Shown: positions 26,695-35,438 of the stretch, piece after piece
Position numbering within the stretch: the stretch's first letter is position 1
Layout: every line of letters begins with the position of its first letter
Origin: an uncultured Opitutia bacterium
GTDB lineage: Bacteria > Verrucomicrobiota > Verrucomicrobiia > Opitutales > Opitutaceae
Direction of reading: 5' to 3'
Length of the DNA stretch: 64,000 nt
Assembly (NCBI GenBank): GCA_903859715.1
Contig: CAIONS010000069.1
Span: forward strand, 1-64,000
The notes under the pieces: generated by a model
What the model was told of the DNA's origin: nothing
The model's input: only the letters and a program-made list of their open reading frames with translations
Database searches by the model: none
Made by a program: the position numbers and the translations under genes

Positions 26695-29178
26695 TCACAG
26701 GCTGCGCAAACAATCCGCCGGATTGATCCGCTTCAGCCGGAACAGGCTCGGGATGCACGCCAGCACCGCCACCACCAGGATCGCCAGTGCTACACCCGCG
26801 TAGGTCGCCGCATTGTGCGGGTCCACTCCGTACAGCAGCGAACCCAGTCCGCGAATCACCTGGCTCGTGATCACCAGTCCAAGCGCCACGCCGATCAGCG
26901 CGGTGATCACATGCCCGCACGTGAAACCGGTCCACAGCATCCGCGGCTCCGCCCCCAGCGCCATGCGGATGCCGAATTCCCGCGAGGATTGCAGCACTTG
27001 CGCCACCGTGAGGCTGTAGACGCCGATCGCGCACAGCAGCAGGGCCGCGATGGCAAACACCGTGGTCAGATCCGAGGTCATGCGCATGGAGCTCAGCATC
27101 AGGTCGATCTGGCCCTTGATCGTGGAAGGAAAATAAAGCGCGAGGCGCGCATCCGTCCGATGGATCGCGTCGGTGAGTGAGCGGATGGTGGGCACGCCGG
27201 CCTGATCACGTACAAAAATAAAAGTGCCCGAACCCATCCCCCATTTCAGGCTGTAGGAAAAGAAAAACGCGTCATTCGTCCGGGCCGTCGGGCCGTTGGC
27301 CTGAAAATCCTTCACTACGCCGCGCACCACAAACTGCTCCGGCGGTTCGTTGTCCTTCATCCAGCGGAAGCGCAGGTAGACCGCGCGCTGCAGCGGATCC
27401 TGCCCGGGCCAGAGTTTTCGCGCCAGCGACTCGTTGATCACAGTGTAGGGCGGGCCCTCCACCTTGGCGTCATAGGGCGGAAACGTCTCCCCGGCGACAA
27501 ACGGCACCTGCAGCGTCGCAAAATAATCCGCCGAGACTTCCGACTCGAAGGCCTCGCCCCGTTCCGCGTGCTGCGCAAACGCCCCGGGATCGAGCGCATA
27601 GGTGCAGTACGGGCCGTTGCTATAGCCGGGGGGATTGCCCGCGAGGGCCGCCGCCGCGGTCTCTCCGCGGGCCTTCACCTGGTCCAGCGTCCGGTAGTGC
27701 AGCTCGAGCCGCTTCGAATCCTCCGTTTCCTTCGGATAGGAAATCGCCTGGTTGGTGAGCTTGCCCATGAAGATCCGGCCGGCGGGATAGCCCCATTGTT
27801 CCTGTCCCACATTGTAGCTTGAGCGGACGAGCAGTCCGGAGGTCACGCCCAACACGGTCAGCAGGGCAATCTGGCCCATCAGCAACAGCCGGCGCCAGAC
27901 CGCGCGGCCCGTGCCCCGGCTCGCGTAGGCGTGCTCGCGGATCACCCGGTCCGGGTTGACCCATAGCAGATAGATCGCCGGCGCAATCACCGTCACCAGC
28001 GCGGACACCGCGGCGAGGATCAGCGCCATGCCCACGTGACCCCATTGGAAACGATAAACCAGCCAGTAGGGCGCGTTGAGCGATTTGACCCGGTCGTAAA
28101 GCAACGGGCCGATCACCGGCAGCAGGGCGATGCTGATGACCGCCGCCAACGACGCGATGATGCCCACTCGCAGGCAGACGGTGCGGATCGCCGCTCCGCG
28201 CGGAATGCCGAGCGCCAGCCCGGTCGCCACCTCGGAACGCCGGCCCAGGAAATCGATCAGCATCAGGTTCGCGGCATTGGCACAGCTCACCAGCACGAAG
28301 AGGACGGAGAGCGCGAAGAGGATCGCCGCGCTGACGCGGACATTGGCCAGCAGGTAAAAGTCCCGCAGCGGGAGCAGTGCCGGGCGCAGCTTGTACTTGT
28401 TCGCCGGGCTGTCGGGGCCCAGCTGCCCGAGGATGATCTGCAGGTCGCCCGCCGCGCGCTCCGGGGTGACGCCCGGTTTCAATTTCACCAAGGCGTCGCG
28501 CATTGGATTCCAATTGGAGTTGGGCGTCGAGCCGTACGAGAGCCACAGATCCTGGTCGTTGGGAAAGCGGAACTCCCGCGGCATCACCCCCACGATTGTC
28601 ACCGGGGCGCCGCTCACCGTCATCGTCTGGCCGACAACGTCCGGTGCGCCGTTGTAATTGCTTTCCCACATGCGCCGACTGAGCAATGCCACCGCCGCCG
28701 AGCCTTCCTTGTCATCCTCTGGAGTGAACAGCCGCCCCAGCATCGGCCGGGCTCCCACCACCTGCAGGGCATGCGAGGTCGGGTACGAGGCCATGAACCG
28801 CTCCTCGCCGCCCGGCGTGCGCACAAAGACCGAGTTGTAGAACGAGAGTTCGTGGAATTCGGAAAAGACCTTCTGTCCCGCCTTGTAGGCGATGATCTCC
28901 TCTTTCGATGAGTGCTGCCGAAATCCCATCGCCGTGCTGCCGGCATAGGTCATGACATAGTACTCTCCGTGAGGATCGAAATCCGGCTCACTCAAGTGCA
29001 CCGTCTGAAAAAGTGTCCAGCTGAGGAGGGAAAGCACCACCGACACCGCAAAGGTCCCGAGCAAGAGTCCATTCTGGACCCGCCGCCGCATCAACTGGCG
29101 CAGCGACAGCACGAACTCAAACCAGAGCACGTTCATAAGGGGCGGCTCAGCGAAACGGGGCGGTGACACGTTGGCCAT
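26695..29178 (-). CDS. ADOP-type ABC permease (MacB/FtsX family), copy 1
   Basis: This 827-aa inner-membrane protein has the architecture of acidobacterial duplicated orphan permeases. There is one N-terminal span after MNVLWFEFVLSLRQL, a MacB-like periplasmic domain (about residues 65-260), an FtsX block of four spans (about 285-450), a second periplasmic domain and a C-terminal FtsX block (about 700-820). It ends ACIPSLFRLKRINPADCLRSL. No ATPase gene is adjacent, as is usual for this class. The start at MANVSPPRF has GGGA 6 nt upstream; MNVLWFEF (29136) is an alternative. A paralog follows immediately upstream on the same strand. Its role in export or stress is unproven. Confidence 0.9.
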   Translation of the reverse strand: MANVSPPRFAEPPLMNVLWFEFVLSLRQLMRRRVQNGLLLGTFAVSVVLSLLSWTLFQTVHLSEPDFDPHGEYYVMTYAGSTAMGFRQHSSKEEIIAYKAGQKVFSEFHELSFYNSVFVRTPGGEERFMASYPTSHALQVVGARPMLGRLFTPEDDKEGSAAVALLSRRMWESNYNGAPDVVGQTMTVSGAPVTIVGVMPREFRFPNDQDLWLSYGSTPNSNWNPMRDALVKLKPGVTPERAAGDLQIILGQLGPDSPANKYKLRPALLPLRDFYLLANVRVSAAILFALSVLFVLVSCANAANLMLIDFLGRRSEVATGLALGIPRGAAIRTVCLRVGIIASLAAVISIALLPVIGPLLYDRVKSLNAPYWLVYRFQWGHVGMALILAAVSALVTVIAPAIYLLWVNPDRVIREHAYASRGTGRAVWRRLLLMGQIALLTVLGVTSGLLVRSSYNVGQEQWGYPAGRIFMGKLTNQAISYPKETEDSKRLELHYRTLDQVKARGETAAAALAGNPPGYSNGPYCTYALDPGAFAQHAERGEAFESEVSADYFATLQVPFVAGETFPPYDAKVEGPPYTVINESLARKLWPGQDPLQRAVYLRFRWMKDNEPPEQFVVRGVVKDFQANGPTARTNDAFFFSYSLKWGMGSGTFIFVRDQAGVPTIRSLTDAIHRTDARLALYFPSTIKGQIDLMLSSMRMTSDLTTVFAIAALLLCAIGVYSLTVAQVLQSSREFGIRMALGAEPRMLWTGFTCGHVITALIGVALGLVITSQVIRGLGSLLYGVDPHNAATYAGVALAILVVAVLACIPSLFRLKRINPADCLRSL

Positions 29179-29256
29179 TCTAATTCCCAACGGCACCTGC
29201 GATGGCTTGCGCAAGACTCCGCGACGAATTCGACCCCGCCGCCTGAGCAGGAACCG

Positions 29257-29342
29257 GATAAAGCGCGAAAGCGCAAAGGGGCGGCGGCCGCGTGACTTCT
29301 TTTGCGATCGGCCTTCGCGACTTTGCGTCTTTGCGCTTTATC
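29257..29342. repeat. Intergenic hairpin, 8-nt-period type
   Basis: The left arm (GATAAAGCGCGAAAGCGCAA) and the right arm (CTTCGCGA, CTTTGCGT, CTTTGCGC, TTTATCC) are imperfectly complementary. The right arm is a tandem of 8-nt units. It sits between the two tandem ADOP permease genes. The partner element at 31914-32028 has the same period. Confidence 0.85.
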
Positions 29343-29359
29343 CAACTTCCCGCCTGCCC

Positions 29360-31837
29360 TCACAGGCTGCGCAAGCAGTCCGCCGGATTGATCCGCTTCA
29401 GCCGGAACAGGCTCGGGATGCACGCCAGAATCGCGACCAACAAAATCGCGCCTGCCACGCCGGCATAGATGGCGGGGTTGTGCGCATCCACGCCATAAAG
29501 CAGTGCCTTGAGAATCCGCGCCACTTGTGTGGCCGCCAGCCAGCCGATCAGTACACCAAGGAGCGCCGTGAACAGATGTCCACGGGTGAAATTCCGCCAG
29601 AGCAGGATCGGCTCACCCCCCAGCGCCATCCGGATGCCGAACTCTCGCGACGACTGGAGCACTTGTGAAACCGTCAGGCTGTACACGCCGATCGCGCACA
29701 GCAGCACGGCCGCGATGGCGTAAAGCAACGTGAGCCGGGTGGTGAGATGCACCGACCCCAGCGTCAGATCGATTTGCTGCCCCAGCGTGGAGGAGAAATA
29801 CAGCGCCATCCGCGGATCGATCCGGTGCACGGCCTCGCGAATCGCCTCCGCCGTCGGCAGCGTCTTGCCGCTCGCCATGAAATAGGCGGTCCCGGGCGCG
29901 TTGTCCTCGTCCATCATCACATAGATGCCGTCGTTGTTCTGCGCCATGGGCCCGGACGCCTGGAAATTTCGCAGCACCCCGCAGATGACCAGGTGCTGCA
30001 GGGGCTCGTCGGGCCGGTTGCTCTTGATCCGCAGGTACAGAGTGCGCTGCAGCGCACTCTGCCCGGGCCACAACCGCTGGGCCAGCGACGCGGTGATCAC
30101 CGCGTAGGAAATACCCTTCGACGGCCGCGTCTTCGGGAAGGTCGTGCCGGCGACGAAAGGAACGCCCAAGGCCGCGAACAATCCGTCGGTCGTGAACGCC
30201 GACTTCGCCTCACCCAGCGGGTGATTCTGCGTGATGGCGTCAGGATCGAGCGCATAGGTACAGTTCGGCGGGCCGCTGTACCCCATCGGCGGCGACATGA
30301 AGGCCGCGCCTTCCATCCCCGGGAGTCGCATGACTTCATCCAGGATCTTGTTGTAGACCGCGACCCGGTCTTGGATCACCCAGTCGCCATTTTTGGCCTG
30401 GCCGGCGCTGAGCGTGCTGATCGACGCGATGAAAACGCGGCGGGCCTCATAGCCCCAGCCCTCTTCGCTGACCTGCGCGCTGGACCGCACGAGCAGGCCG
30501 GCACACACGCCAAGCACCGTAAGGAGCGCGATCTGGGCCACGAGCAGCAGGCGGCGCCACAGCGCGTGCCCGCTCCCGCGGTTCGCGTGCGCGTGCTCGC
30601 GAATCATTCGCTCGGGATCCATCCACAGCAGATAAGCGGCCGGAAGGATGAGCGTCATGGCCGCTGACGCCACTGCGAGCGCCACGGCCATCCAGACGTG
30701 ATGGGGACCAAACGAGAATTCCAGCCAGTAGGGCGCGTTCATCAGGGTCAGGCTGTGATGGATGACCGGCGCCAGGACCAGCAGCACACCTAGCCCCAGC
30801 AGCGCGGACGCCGCCGCGATGAGTACGATCTGGAAACAAAGCCCTCGTAGCGCCGCCGTGCGCGGGATTCCCAGCGCCAGCGTCGCCGCTGTCTCCGGAC
30901 GCCGCCCGAGGAAATCAATCAGCATGAGGTTGGCGGCGTTGACGCAGCTCACGATTACGAAAAGCAGTGACAGTGAAAACAGGATGAGCGCGCTCACGCG
31001 CAGCTGGGGTTCGAGGTAATAATCCCGGAAGGGAATGACGGCCGCCCGGTATCCCCGCTTGTTGGCCGGGGTTTCCGGGCCGAGGCCATCGAGGATCACC
31101 TGCAGGTCCCGCGCGGCGCGCTCGGGCGTCACCCCTGGCTTCAGACGCGCGAGGCCGTCGCGAAAGGCGTACCAGTCGTAACGATAGGCCTGCCCCGTCG
31201 GAAACCAGACCTCCTGATCGTTGGGAAAACGGAAGTCCGCTGGCATGACCCCCACCACCGTCACCGTCTGGCCCCCCGTGCTGATCGCCTTGCCGATGAT
31301 CGCCGGATCGGCGTCGAACCGCGTCTGCCAGAGACGATGGCTGATGATGATGACCCGAGGCGCACCGTGTTTGTCTTCCGCCGCGGTAAAGAGCCGTCCC
31401 AGCAGCGGTCGTGCCCCGACCAACCGCAAGGCCGACGATGAAACGTAGGCGGCCAGCACCCGCTCGGTCCCGTTATTCGTGGTGATGAACTCGGAACTGT
31501 AGAAGGCGATCTCGGCAAAATCGCTGAAAACCGTCTGTCCCGCCTGCATCGCCCGAAATTCACTTTCCGTGGCGTGCACTCCACTCGTCGGACTGCTGCC
31601 GGCAAAGGTCGCGATGCAAAGTTCTCCCGTCGGGTCGAATGCCGGCCGGCTCAGGAACATCGTGTGGAACAGCGACCAGCTCAGCAACGCCAGCGCGATC
31701 GAGACGGCAAACGTCAGCAGCATGAGCCCGTTCTGCACCCTCCGACGCCCCAGCCGGTGCAGCGAAAGCATGAACTCGAACCAGAGCACATTCATAAGGG
31801 GCGGCTGAACGAAGCGGTGCGGGGACACGTTGGCCAT
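29360..31837 (-). CDS. ADOP-type ABC permease (MacB/FtsX family), copy 2
   Basis: This 825-aa paralog of the preceding permease has the same domain order and the same ends: MANVSPHRF ... MNVLWFEFMLSL at the N-terminus and ACIPSLFRLKRINPADCLRSL at the C-terminus. The first and last stretches of DNA are almost identical to copy 1, while the middle has diverged in the periplasmic domains. The GGGA-ATTAGC-ATG ribosome-site context is also conserved, which supports this start. It is an orphan permease without a nearby ATPase. Like copy 1, the substrate is unknown. Confidence 0.9.
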   Translation of the reverse strand: MANVSPHRFVQPPLMNVLWFEFMLSLHRLGRRRVQNGLMLLTFAVSIALALLSWSLFHTMFLSRPAFDPTGELCIATFAGSSPTSGVHATESEFRAMQAGQTVFSDFAEIAFYSSEFITTNNGTERVLAAYVSSSALRLVGARPLLGRLFTAAEDKHGAPRVIIISHRLWQTRFDADPAIIGKAISTGGQTVTVVGVMPADFRFPNDQEVWFPTGQAYRYDWYAFRDGLARLKPGVTPERAARDLQVILDGLGPETPANKRGYRAAVIPFRDYYLEPQLRVSALILFSLSLLFVIVSCVNAANLMLIDFLGRRPETAATLALGIPRTAALRGLCFQIVLIAAASALLGLGVLLVLAPVIHHSLTLMNAPYWLEFSFGPHHVWMAVALAVASAAMTLILPAAYLLWMDPERMIREHAHANRGSGHALWRRLLLVAQIALLTVLGVCAGLLVRSSAQVSEEGWGYEARRVFIASISTLSAGQAKNGDWVIQDRVAVYNKILDEVMRLPGMEGAAFMSPPMGYSGPPNCTYALDPDAITQNHPLGEAKSAFTTDGLFAALGVPFVAGTTFPKTRPSKGISYAVITASLAQRLWPGQSALQRTLYLRIKSNRPDEPLQHLVICGVLRNFQASGPMAQNNDGIYVMMDEDNAPGTAYFMASGKTLPTAEAIREAVHRIDPRMALYFSSTLGQQIDLTLGSVHLTTRLTLLYAIAAVLLCAIGVYSLTVSQVLQSSREFGIRMALGGEPILLWRNFTRGHLFTALLGVLIGWLAATQVARILKALLYGVDAHNPAIYAGVAGAILLVAILACIPSLFRLKRINPADCLRSL

Positions 31838-31913
31838 GCTAATTCCCAACGGCACCCGCGACAGATTGCACAAGACCCCGCGGTGATTTCAGCCCGTGAC
31901 TTGGGCAAGAGCC

Positions 31914-32028
31914 GGATTAAGCGCGAAGACGCAAAGGTGCGAAGGACGGAGCTAATTCGGAATCTCCGAGATAGGGACGCCTGCTTTTGCGATCAGCCTT
32001 CGCGACTTCGCCTCTTCGCGCTTAACCC
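31914..32028. repeat. Intergenic hairpin, 8-nt-period type, overlapping a stop codon
   Basis: The left arm holds GCGAAGAC, GCAAAGGT, GCGAAGG; the right arm holds CTTCGCGA, CTTCGCCT, CTTCGCGC, TTAA. The TTA at 32022-32024 is the stop codon (TAA) of the minus-strand GH43 gene, so the element reaches into that gene. It fills the gap upstream of ADOP copy 2. Confidence 0.8.
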
Positions 32029-32915
32029 AACCTCAGCCCGTCCACCGTTTCCCGCACGGGCAGAAATTTGGTCCGCTCGAATCCCGGACGATTCGGCGTG
32101 TGCAGGGCCATCATCAGCTCTCCCTCCAAGGTCCGGAACATCATCGGGTGGCCGCCATCGGCGGCATACAGCGGCGCCGGTGACTGCACCCACGGTCCCG
32201 TGAGGGTGCCGCTGGTGCTGCGTGCCACACCCGTGAGGTAGCCGCCCGCCCCGAAACTCGACCACAGCATCAGTAGCTCGCCTGACGCGGTGCGGTGCAG
32301 CCACGGGCCGTCGGTCACGCGGTAGCCGGAAAATTCTCCCCACGTCTGCGGCCGGCTCCACGCCGCTTCGCTGGCACAAAACAACCGGCGCGGTTCACCC
32401 GCGACCGCGCTCAGATCCGCCGTCAACGGCAGCGCATGCATCTCGCCATCGGGCACCTGCACCCATTCGCGCACGAAAACCAGCCAGGGCGTTCCGTCGG
32501 CCTCAACGTGCAGCGTGCCGTCGATGCACGGCCAGCCCGCCGGCGTCACCGGTCCTTCGCCGGCCGGACGGAACGGCCCGTCGGGTGCATCGGCCACATA
32601 GATCCGGGTATAGCGGCGCTCCGGCCGCGCCAGATCGGTGCCGTGCATGAACGAGCCGAACAAATACCAACGTCCGCGATAGGCATGCACCTCGGGCGCC
32701 CAGAAATAAGTCACTCCGTCCGGCCCGGCCGCCGTGAGCGCAGGCCGCGGCTCGCTCCACGTCTTCAGGTCAGAACTCGAACGCACCACAAATCCACCGT
32801 GCGCCGCCTCGCCAAACCCACCCGTGCCAAACAGGAGATAGCGGCCCGCCGCCCCATCGGTCACGATGAAGGGATCGCGGATCTGGATATCGGCGAGTGG
32901 CGTACCAAAATTCAT
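32022..32915 (-). CDS. Glycoside hydrolase family 43-like protein
   Basis: This 297-aa protein lacks a signal peptide and shows a five-bladed beta-propeller pattern. The probable general base Asp is in DIQIRDPFIV near residue 13, with WAPEVHAYRGRWYLFGSF near 71. The pKa-modulator Asp is probably in CIDGTLHVEADG near 129. Where most GH43 enzymes have Glu in an EGP motif, this protein reads YRVTDGPWLHR near 202. The catalytic acid is therefore either Asp or a different Glu, such as GEFSG just before. The likely substrate is arabinan or an arabinose/xylose side chain, given GH51 and GH127 upstream. It is the last glycosidase of the minus-strand locus. Confidence 0.82.
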   Translation of the reverse strand: MNFGTPLADIQIRDPFIVTDGAAGRYLLFGTGGFGEAAHGGFVVRSSSDLKTWSEPRPALTAAGPDGVTYFWAPEVHAYRGRWYLFGSFMHGTDLARPERRYTRIYVADAPDGPFRPAGEGPVTPAGWPCIDGTLHVEADGTPWLVFVREWVQVPDGEMHALPLTADLSAVAGEPRRLFCASEAAWSRPQTWGEFSGYRVTDGPWLHRTASGELLMLWSSFGAGGYLTGVARSTSGTLTGPWVQSPAPLYAADGGHPMMFRTLEGELMMALHTPNRPGFERTKFLPVRETVDGLRLG

Positions 32916-32942
32916 CTCTATGAAGATCGATCTCGATCAGAA

Positions 32943-33033
32943 TTTAACCACGAAGGTCACCAAGCGCACGAAGACCTGATCAGGATCCGGAAGGATCGAA
33001 CCCTTCGTGATCTTCGTGCCCTTCGTGGTTAAA
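32943..33033. repeat. Intergenic hairpin, 9-nt-period type
   Basis: The arms 32943-32973 and 33003-33033 are complementary at 27 of 31 positions. The right arm reads CTTCGTGAT, CTTCGTGCC, CTTCGTGGT, TAAA. It lies in the 130-bp gap between the S51 peptidase and GH43 genes on the same strand and could form a stable mRNA hairpin separating their expression. Confidence 0.88.
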
Positions 33034-33045
33034 CATCCGATCCAC

Positions 33046-33900
33046 TCAGACGTGCGCCGTCACAAGAGCCGTGAGTTCCAGGCACAGGCCTTCCGGCAGT
33101 TCCTTCTCCTCGGCGCCGTGATAATAAAACGCCGGGCCGTGCTCGATGGTGATCTTCCCCTCGTGCAGGCGCGCGACCGCGCCGTTGCCGATGCCGAGCA
33201 CCGTCTCGGCGGGATTGAGCCGGAGGTAGCCCTTGATCTTGCCCACCCGGCCCGCGTACTCGTTGCTGTCGGCCGGCGGATGATGCGGGTTGACGACCAC
33301 CGGCAATACCCCGATCGACTTGCGCGTCGGCACATCCACGACGGGGAAATCATTGGTGCAGCCAATGACCGTGCCGGCGACATTCGAACCGGCGCTCGAG
33401 CCGTTGTAAGGCACCCCGGCGAGCACCCGCTCCCGGATGGCGGCGAGCTGCCTCGTCTCGATCAGCGTGCGGAGCAGCAGGAAGGTTTCGCCACCTCCGA
33501 CAAAGAAGGCCTCGGCCTCGGCGATTTTCTTCAGCGCCGCCTCTCCTTCCCAATGGTGGAGGGACTCCGCCTCGTAGTGATCATCCGCAAACAGCAGCTT
33601 CAGCTTCTGCTCGTCCGCGTTGCGCTTGTCCGGCTCCGTGGCATGCAGCACGAGCAGGATCTTCTTCCGCGCCCCATAATGCAGGTTGTGCGCCGCACGC
33701 ACGGCATCCGTGAACTTGCCGTCCTTCGTGATCGTGCCGCCGCTGATCATGACGGAGGCCCGCGGGCCTGTGAAAAAATTGGGCCCGGCCGGAAACAACC
33801 CGTCCTTGGTCATCTCGGCCTGGAGCAGGGGCGGCAGCGTGGCAGCGGCGCCGGCCACGGCGACGGTTTGCAGGAAAGTGCGGCGGGTGAAGGTACTCAT
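33046..33900 (-). CDS. Peptidase S51 family (cyanophycinase/dipeptidase E-like), Tat-exported
   Basis: This 284-aa protein starts with a twin-arginine leader (TRRTFLQTVAVAGAAATLPPLLQA). The S51 features are AFFVGGGETFLLLRTL near residue 133 and the nucleophile serine in YNGSSAGSNVAG near 165. S51 enzymes hydrolyse Asp-X dipeptides or cyanophycin; the natural substrate here is open. Its start overlaps the stop of the M28 peptidase gene by ATGA (33897-33900), so the two are translationally coupled. Two exported peptidases in a glycan locus suggest glycoprotein or peptidoglycan-like targets, but this is speculative. Confidence 0.88.
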   Translation of the reverse strand: MSTFTRRTFLQTVAVAGAAATLPPLLQAEMTKDGLFPAGPNFFTGPRASVMISGGTITKDGKFTDAVRAAHNLHYGARKKILLVLHATEPDKRNADEQKLKLLFADDHYEAESLHHWEGEAALKKIAEAEAFFVGGGETFLLLRTLIETRQLAAIRERVLAGVPYNGSSAGSNVAGTVIGCTNDFPVVDVPTRKSIGVLPVVVNPHHPPADSNEYAGRVGKIKGYLRLNPAETVLGIGNGAVARLHEGKITIEHGPAFYYHGAEEKELPEGLCLELTALVTAHV

Positions 33901-35438
33901 GGTTTAAGAGGAGAAGCGGGTGCGTCGGCGAACGGCCACAGGCCGACGCCTTTCAGGCGGTTTTCAAGGGCAAATTTCCTGAACAGGGCCTCGACCTCGG
34001 ATGGGGCCAGCCGGCTCGTCGTGAGCCCGGGCTCGTTCGCGAGCCGGTAGGTGAGCGCCGCGATCACCGCGGCTGACTCGGGAATCAGGCGGACATCCAC
34101 CTTGTCGATGGTGTCGGCGAAATCGTGATAATAGCGGACGGAGTCCGGCGCAATGAATCCGCCAAACGTGATCGCGCGGATGCCTTCCAGCTGGAAGGAC
34201 GTGTGGTCGCTGCCAAACCAGTTGATGTTGCCGACGCCCTGTTTGAGCGGGTGCGCGCCGAGCGAGGCGTTGAAGCGCTCCAGCAACGGCAGCAGATCGT
34301 CGTAGCCGAGCGAGTTTACCGACAGCGGAAAGCCGACCATGTCGAGATTGACCACCGCGGCGACGGGTTGGCCGCGGAGCGCGGCTGCATGGATGCGCGA
34401 ACCCCACAGGCCCTGCTCCTCGCCGTTGAACCAGACCAGTTCGACCGTCCGGAGATTTTGCGGCGCGTGGGCGTGGAGCAGCTTGGCAAGCACGTACAGC
34501 TGCGCGGTGCCGACGCCGTTGTCCATCGCCCCCTGCCCCAAATCCCAGGAATCAAAATGCGCGCCCACCACGATCCGGTCGGCCGTGCGGCCGGGAAACG
34601 TCGCGACGATGTTCGCGGTCTCGATCTCCTCGCAATGCGAGCGCACCTCCATGCTCACCCGCACGGTTTCGCCGCGCTTCAGCAGCCGGAGCATCCAGTT
34701 GCCCTCCTCCTGCGTGAGGCTGAAGACCGGGATGCGCAGCGGTTCGCCCGTGAAGGAGCCGGTGCGCGCCAGCAGCTGGCCGCCGGCCACGCGGTTGATG
34801 AAAAGGATGCCGCGCATCCCGTGCTTCACGGCGGCATTCTCATACTGCCCGCGCGGCACCGTGGTATTCGGTCCGAGCAGGCCGACCTTTCCCTTGGCGT
34901 CGAGGTGGGCAAAATCCTCGTCGCGGCCCTGGCCGATGTCCACGACCTCGGCCTCGAACTTCGCCTGCGGCTGCGTGTAGCTGAGCGCCGCCACGCGCAA
35001 GGGGCGGTGCAGCGGCGCGAGCAACATCACCTCGTCGCGTTCGCGAACCCAGCCGGGCATCTTGAATTTCTCCAGCCGGGCATCGACCCCGAGCGCCTTC
35101 AGCTTCTCCACCGTGCGCTCCAGTGCGCCACGATTCCCGGGCGAGCCCGTCAGCCGGCCACCAAAGTCATCGCAAAGCTGCGTGAGGAATTCATGCCCCG
35201 AGGTATCGGCGTGCGCCTCCGCGACAATGGCATCCTGCACCGCCTGCGCCCGCAGCGGCCCCCCGCCCACCAGCATCACCACCACCCCCACCGCCGCCCA
35301 GCCCCACCCGCGCAGTTTGTCACCTAATGGGTGACAAACGGGCCTTTGCCCCCCGAGACCAACGCGGGGAAGTTTGTCACCCATTAGGTGACAAACTGCA
35401 CTAAATGGGGTGGCGGGCGGGCGATGGACGAGGTTCAT
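33897..35438 (-). CDS. M28 family metallopeptidase with repeat-expanded leader
   Basis: This 513-aa exported zinc aminopeptidase-type protein has a PA-like insert (about residues 150-270). The M28 metal motifs are VVGAHFDSWDLGQGAMDNGVG near 310-330, FNGEEQGLWGS near 362, VNLDMVGFP near 387 and a distal YYHDFADTIDKVD near 457. The start at 35438 overlaps the GH127 stop by ATGA, matching the coupling at its own 3' end. As a result the leader is unusually long: about 45 residues translated mostly from an inverted palindrome pair precede the hydrophobic core GWAAVGVVVMLVGGGPLRAQA. Alternative starts at 35384 (ATG inside the repeat) or at a GTG after it are possible. Confidence 0.85.
   Translation of the reverse strand: MNLVHRPPATPFSAVCHLMGDKLPRVGLGGQRPVCHPLGDKLRGWGWAAVGVVVMLVGGGPLRAQAVQDAIVAEAHADTSGHEFLTQLCDDFGGRLTGSPGNRGALERTVEKLKALGVDARLEKFKMPGWVRERDEVMLLAPLHRPLRVAALSYTQPQAKFEAEVVDIGQGRDEDFAHLDAKGKVGLLGPNTTVPRGQYENAAVKHGMRGILFINRVAGGQLLARTGSFTGEPLRIPVFSLTQEEGNWMLRLLKRGETVRVSMEVRSHCEEIETANIVATFPGRTADRIVVGAHFDSWDLGQGAMDNGVGTAQLYVLAKLLHAHAPQNLRTVELVWFNGEEQGLWGSRIHAAALRGQPVAAVVNLDMVGFPLSVNSLGYDDLLPLLERFNASLGAHPLKQGVGNINWFGSDHTSFQLEGIRAITFGGFIAPDSVRYYHDFADTIDKVDVRLIPESAAVIAALTYRLANEPGLTTSRLAPSEVEALFRKFALENRLKGVGLWPFADAPASPLKP
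35312..35399. repeat. Inverted pair of palindromic elements inside the M28 leader
   Basis: Each 25-bp copy (35315-35339 and 35372-35396) carries GTTTGTCACC and GGTGACAAAC as short palindromic arms around a 5-nt centre. The copies are exact reverse complements of each other. With flanks, 28 bp (35312-35339 and 35372-35399) are identical in inverted orientation, 32 bp apart. The block is in frame with the M28 reading frame and contains no stop there. No target duplication is visible. Confidence 0.9.

Noticed and set aside
35312-35399. CRISPR or IS-element interpretation of the palindrome pair
   Set aside because: Only two inverted copies, no spacer array, no transposase and no target duplication.
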